Assembly (NCBI GenBank): GCA_016282055.1
Contig: JAEEJT010000147.1
Span: 1-7,446 of the forward strand
Direction of reading: 5' to 3'
DNA from: Bacilli bacterium
GTDB lineage: Bacteria > Bacillota_I > Bacilli_A > ML615J-28 > CAG-698
Length of the DNA stretch: 7,446 nucleotides
Shown piece after piece: positions 6,043-7,446 of the stretch (within the stretch, counting starts at the first letter, position 1; every line of letters starts with the position of its first letter). The notes beneath the pieces were generated by a model. That model was given only the letters and a program-made list of their open reading frames with translations, was not told the DNA's origin and made no database searches. The translations under genes were made by a program, and so were the position numbers.

Positions 6043-7281
6043 ATGGATAAACTTCAAACTCTATTAAATGAATATGAAAAATATAAAAGTATGAACTTGG
6101 ATTTAAATATGGCTAGAGGTAAACCATGTCAAGAACAACTTGATTTATCTATGCCTATGATGGATGTATTAAATGCTGGTGTTGATGTGAGAGGTGAAGA
6201 TGGAATTGATTGTCGTAATTATGGTGTTTTAGGTGGTATTGAAGAGTGTAAAAGACTTTTAGGTGATATAATTGAAGTTGATCCAAAAAATATTATTATA
6301 TTTGGTAATTCATCTCTAAATATAATGTTTGATTGTATATCTAAATCTATGACACATGGAGTATTAGGATCTACTCCTTGGATGAAACTAGATAAAAAAG
6401 TTAAATGGTTATGTCCAGTTCCAGGTTATGATAGACATTTTGCTATTACAGAATTTTTTGGAATTGAGATGATTAATATTCCTATGAATAGTGATGGACC
6501 TGACATGGATTTGGTTGAAGAATTAGTTAAAGATGAATATGTAAAAGGTATTTGGTGTGTACCAAAGTATTCTAACCCTGATGGTACAACATATTCTGAA
6601 GCAGTTGTTAAAAGATTTGCAAGTCTTAAACCAAAAGCAAAAGATTTTAGGATATATTGGGATAATGCATATTCTGTTCATCATTTATATAAAGTTAAAC
6701 AAGATTTTTTACTTGAAATACTAGATGAATGTAAAAAGCATGGTAATCCTGATTTAGTTTATAAGTTTACTTCAACATCTAAAATTAGTTTTCCAGGTAG
6801 TGGTGTTGCTGCTCTTGCTACAAGTGATACTAATATTAAAGATATTAAGAAGTTTATGAGTGTAGCTACCATTGGTTTTGATAAAGTTAATCAATTAAGA
6901 CATGTAAGATTTTTTAAAGATTTAAATGGAATTAAAAGACAAATGGAAAAACATGCTGACATTTTAAGACCTAAATTTGAGCTTGTTTTAGATATTTTAG
7001 ATAAAGAATTAAAAGATATTGCTTATTGGAATAAACCTAATGGTGGTTATTTTATTACTCTAAAAGTAAATAATTGTGCTAAAGAAGTTATAGCAAGATG
7101 TAAAGAATGTGGAGTTACTTTAACAGAAGCTGGTTGTGCTTTTCCATATCACATTGATCCTGATAATTCTGTTATAAGAATAGCTCCAAGTTATCCTAGT
7201 ATTAAAGATTTATCTTTAGCAACAAAGATATTATGTTTATGTGTTAAAATTGAAAATGAATTAAAGAAGAAGGATAGATAA
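6043..7281 (+). CDS. Class I PLP-dependent aminotransferase, aspartate type Ic (MocR-like aminotransferase family)
   Basis: This is a cytoplasmic pyridoxal-phosphate enzyme predicted to move an amino group between aspartate or a similar amino acid and 2-oxoglutarate. It has 412 residues from ATG 6043, close to the family's usual 420-430. The N-terminus LNMARGKPCQEQLDLS and the block FGNSSLNIMFD are typical of the subgroup Ic enzymes (Pfam Aminotran_MocR type). Active-site landmarks are YSNPDG with Asn178, YWDNAY with Asp207 and Tyr210, the PLP lysine Lys247 in TSTSKISFPGSG, and the substrate-carboxylate Arg379 in VIRIAPSYPS. All catalytic residues are present. It lies 19 bases after the winged-helix gene and 2 bases before a DegT-type aminotransferase gene, so it is probably part of the same operon. 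Substrate is uncertain. It could supply glutamate or aspartate metabolism or act on a pathway-specific amino acid. It has five Trp residues, unlike its Trp-poor neighbours. Confidence 0.88.
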   Translation: MDKLQTLLNEYEKYKSMNLDLNMARGKPCQEQLDLSMPMMDVLNAGVDVRGEDGIDCRNYGVLGGIEECKRLLGDIIEVDPKNIIIFGNSSLNIMFDCISKSMTHGVLGSTPWMKLDKKVKWLCPVPGYDRHFAITEFFGIEMINIPMNSDGPDMDLVEELVKDEYVKGIWCVPKYSNPDGTTYSEAVVKRFASLKPKAKDFRIYWDNAYSVHHLYKVKQDFLLEILDECKKHGNPDLVYKFTSTSKISFPGSGVAALATSDTNIKDIKKFMSVATIGFDKVNQLRHVRFFKDLNGIKRQMEKHADILRPKFELVLDILDKELKDIAYWNKPNGGYFITLKVNNCAKEVIARCKECGVTLTEAGCAFPYHIDPDNSVIRIAPSYPSIKDLSLATKILCLCVKIENELKKKDR

Positions 7282-7283
7282 TT

Positions 7284-7446
7284 ATGTATATTAAACGAGA
7301 TGATATTAAATCTTTTGACAAAAAAATATATTTAGCATCTCCAACTATGCATGGGGATGAGATGAAGTATATGACCAAAGCATATAATACCAATTGGATG
7401 TCAACTGTTGGTGAAAATATAAATGAAGTTGAAAAGATTGCTGCAG
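7284..7446 (+). CDS. DegT/DnrJ/EryC1/StrS-family aminotransferase, 5' part (runs off window)
   Basis: Only the first 54 codons are inside the window. They carry the characteristic N-terminal block of the family: KKIYLASPTMHGDEMKYM, then AYNTNWMSTVGENINEVEK, which parallels the IYLSSP.MGG.E..Y and TNWI...G.NV..FE pattern of PglE/PseC-like enzymes. Such enzymes use PLP to add an amino group to a nucleotide-linked keto-sugar, giving amino sugars for capsule, O-antigen-like or glycoprotein glycans. The PLP lysine lies beyond the window. The ATG is 2 bases after the previous stop, and AAGGA at 7270-7274 sits 9 bases upstream, so translation is probably coupled to the upstream aminotransferase. The gene indicates that a surface-sugar locus continues to the right. 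Confidence 0.85.
   Translation, partial: MYIKRDDIKSFDKKIYLASPTMHGDEMKYMTKAYNTNWMSTVGENINEVEKIAA

Noticed and set aside
1..7446. CRISPR array, insertion sequence, tRNA or rRNA genes
   Set aside because: No spaced direct repeats, transposase-like ORF, cloverleaf or rRNA-like sequence was seen on either strand.
1..7446. Use of genetic code 4 (TGA as Trp)
   Set aside because: All genes reach family-typical lengths without an in-frame TGA, and conserved Trp positions use TGG.

Overview
The window is AT-rich throughout (by eye roughly a quarter to 30% G+C). It reads entirely on the + strand and carries eight genes: six complete ones, plus one cut at each end. The order rpoZ, priA, fmt, strong AAGGAG-type Shine-Dalgarno sites and a YutG-type PgpA point to a low-GC Firmicute. 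AT bias and very low tryptophan content suggest the Bacilli/Mollicutes-allied gut lineages, but the exact lineage is inference. All ORFs read through with the standard bacterial code: TGG serves as Trp and no TGA is needed as a sense codon.

Region 1 (1-4076) is housekeeping. It holds the end of rpoZ (RNA polymerase omega) with a strong intrinsic terminator. The priA-fmt-pgpA run follows (replication restart, initiator-tRNA formylation, phosphatidylglycerol synthesis). It is tightly packed, with a 12-base gap between priA and fmt and a TAATG overlap between fmt and pgpA, and a short hairpin-plus-U-tract closes it.

Region 2 (4101-5296) is one gene for a membrane-bound diguanylate cyclase with six predicted membrane segments and a GGEEF domain, followed by its own perfect-palindrome terminator.

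Region 3 (5297-7446) begins with a 141-base intergenic stretch, measured from the end of the cyclase gene. It contains a near-ideal extended -10 promoter overlapped by a 7-bp inverted repeat. That promoter drives a winged-helix/Rossmann fusion protein, a class Ic aspartate-type aminotransferase and the start of a DegT/DnrJ/EryC1-type sugar aminotransferase. This looks like the first part of a surface-glycan or modified-sugar operon whose first gene may be its own regulator.

The most notable observation is that PriA keeps its overall architecture (DNA-binding N-terminus, eight-cysteine zinc region, C-terminal domain) but has lost essentially every helicase/ATPase signature: Walker A, the DEEH box, the SATP motif, and the GRAGR arginine-finger loop, which is deleted. 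It looks like a helicase-dead structural PriA. Secondary points are the candidate autoregulated glycan operon and a cyclase lacking the usual RxxD product-inhibition site.
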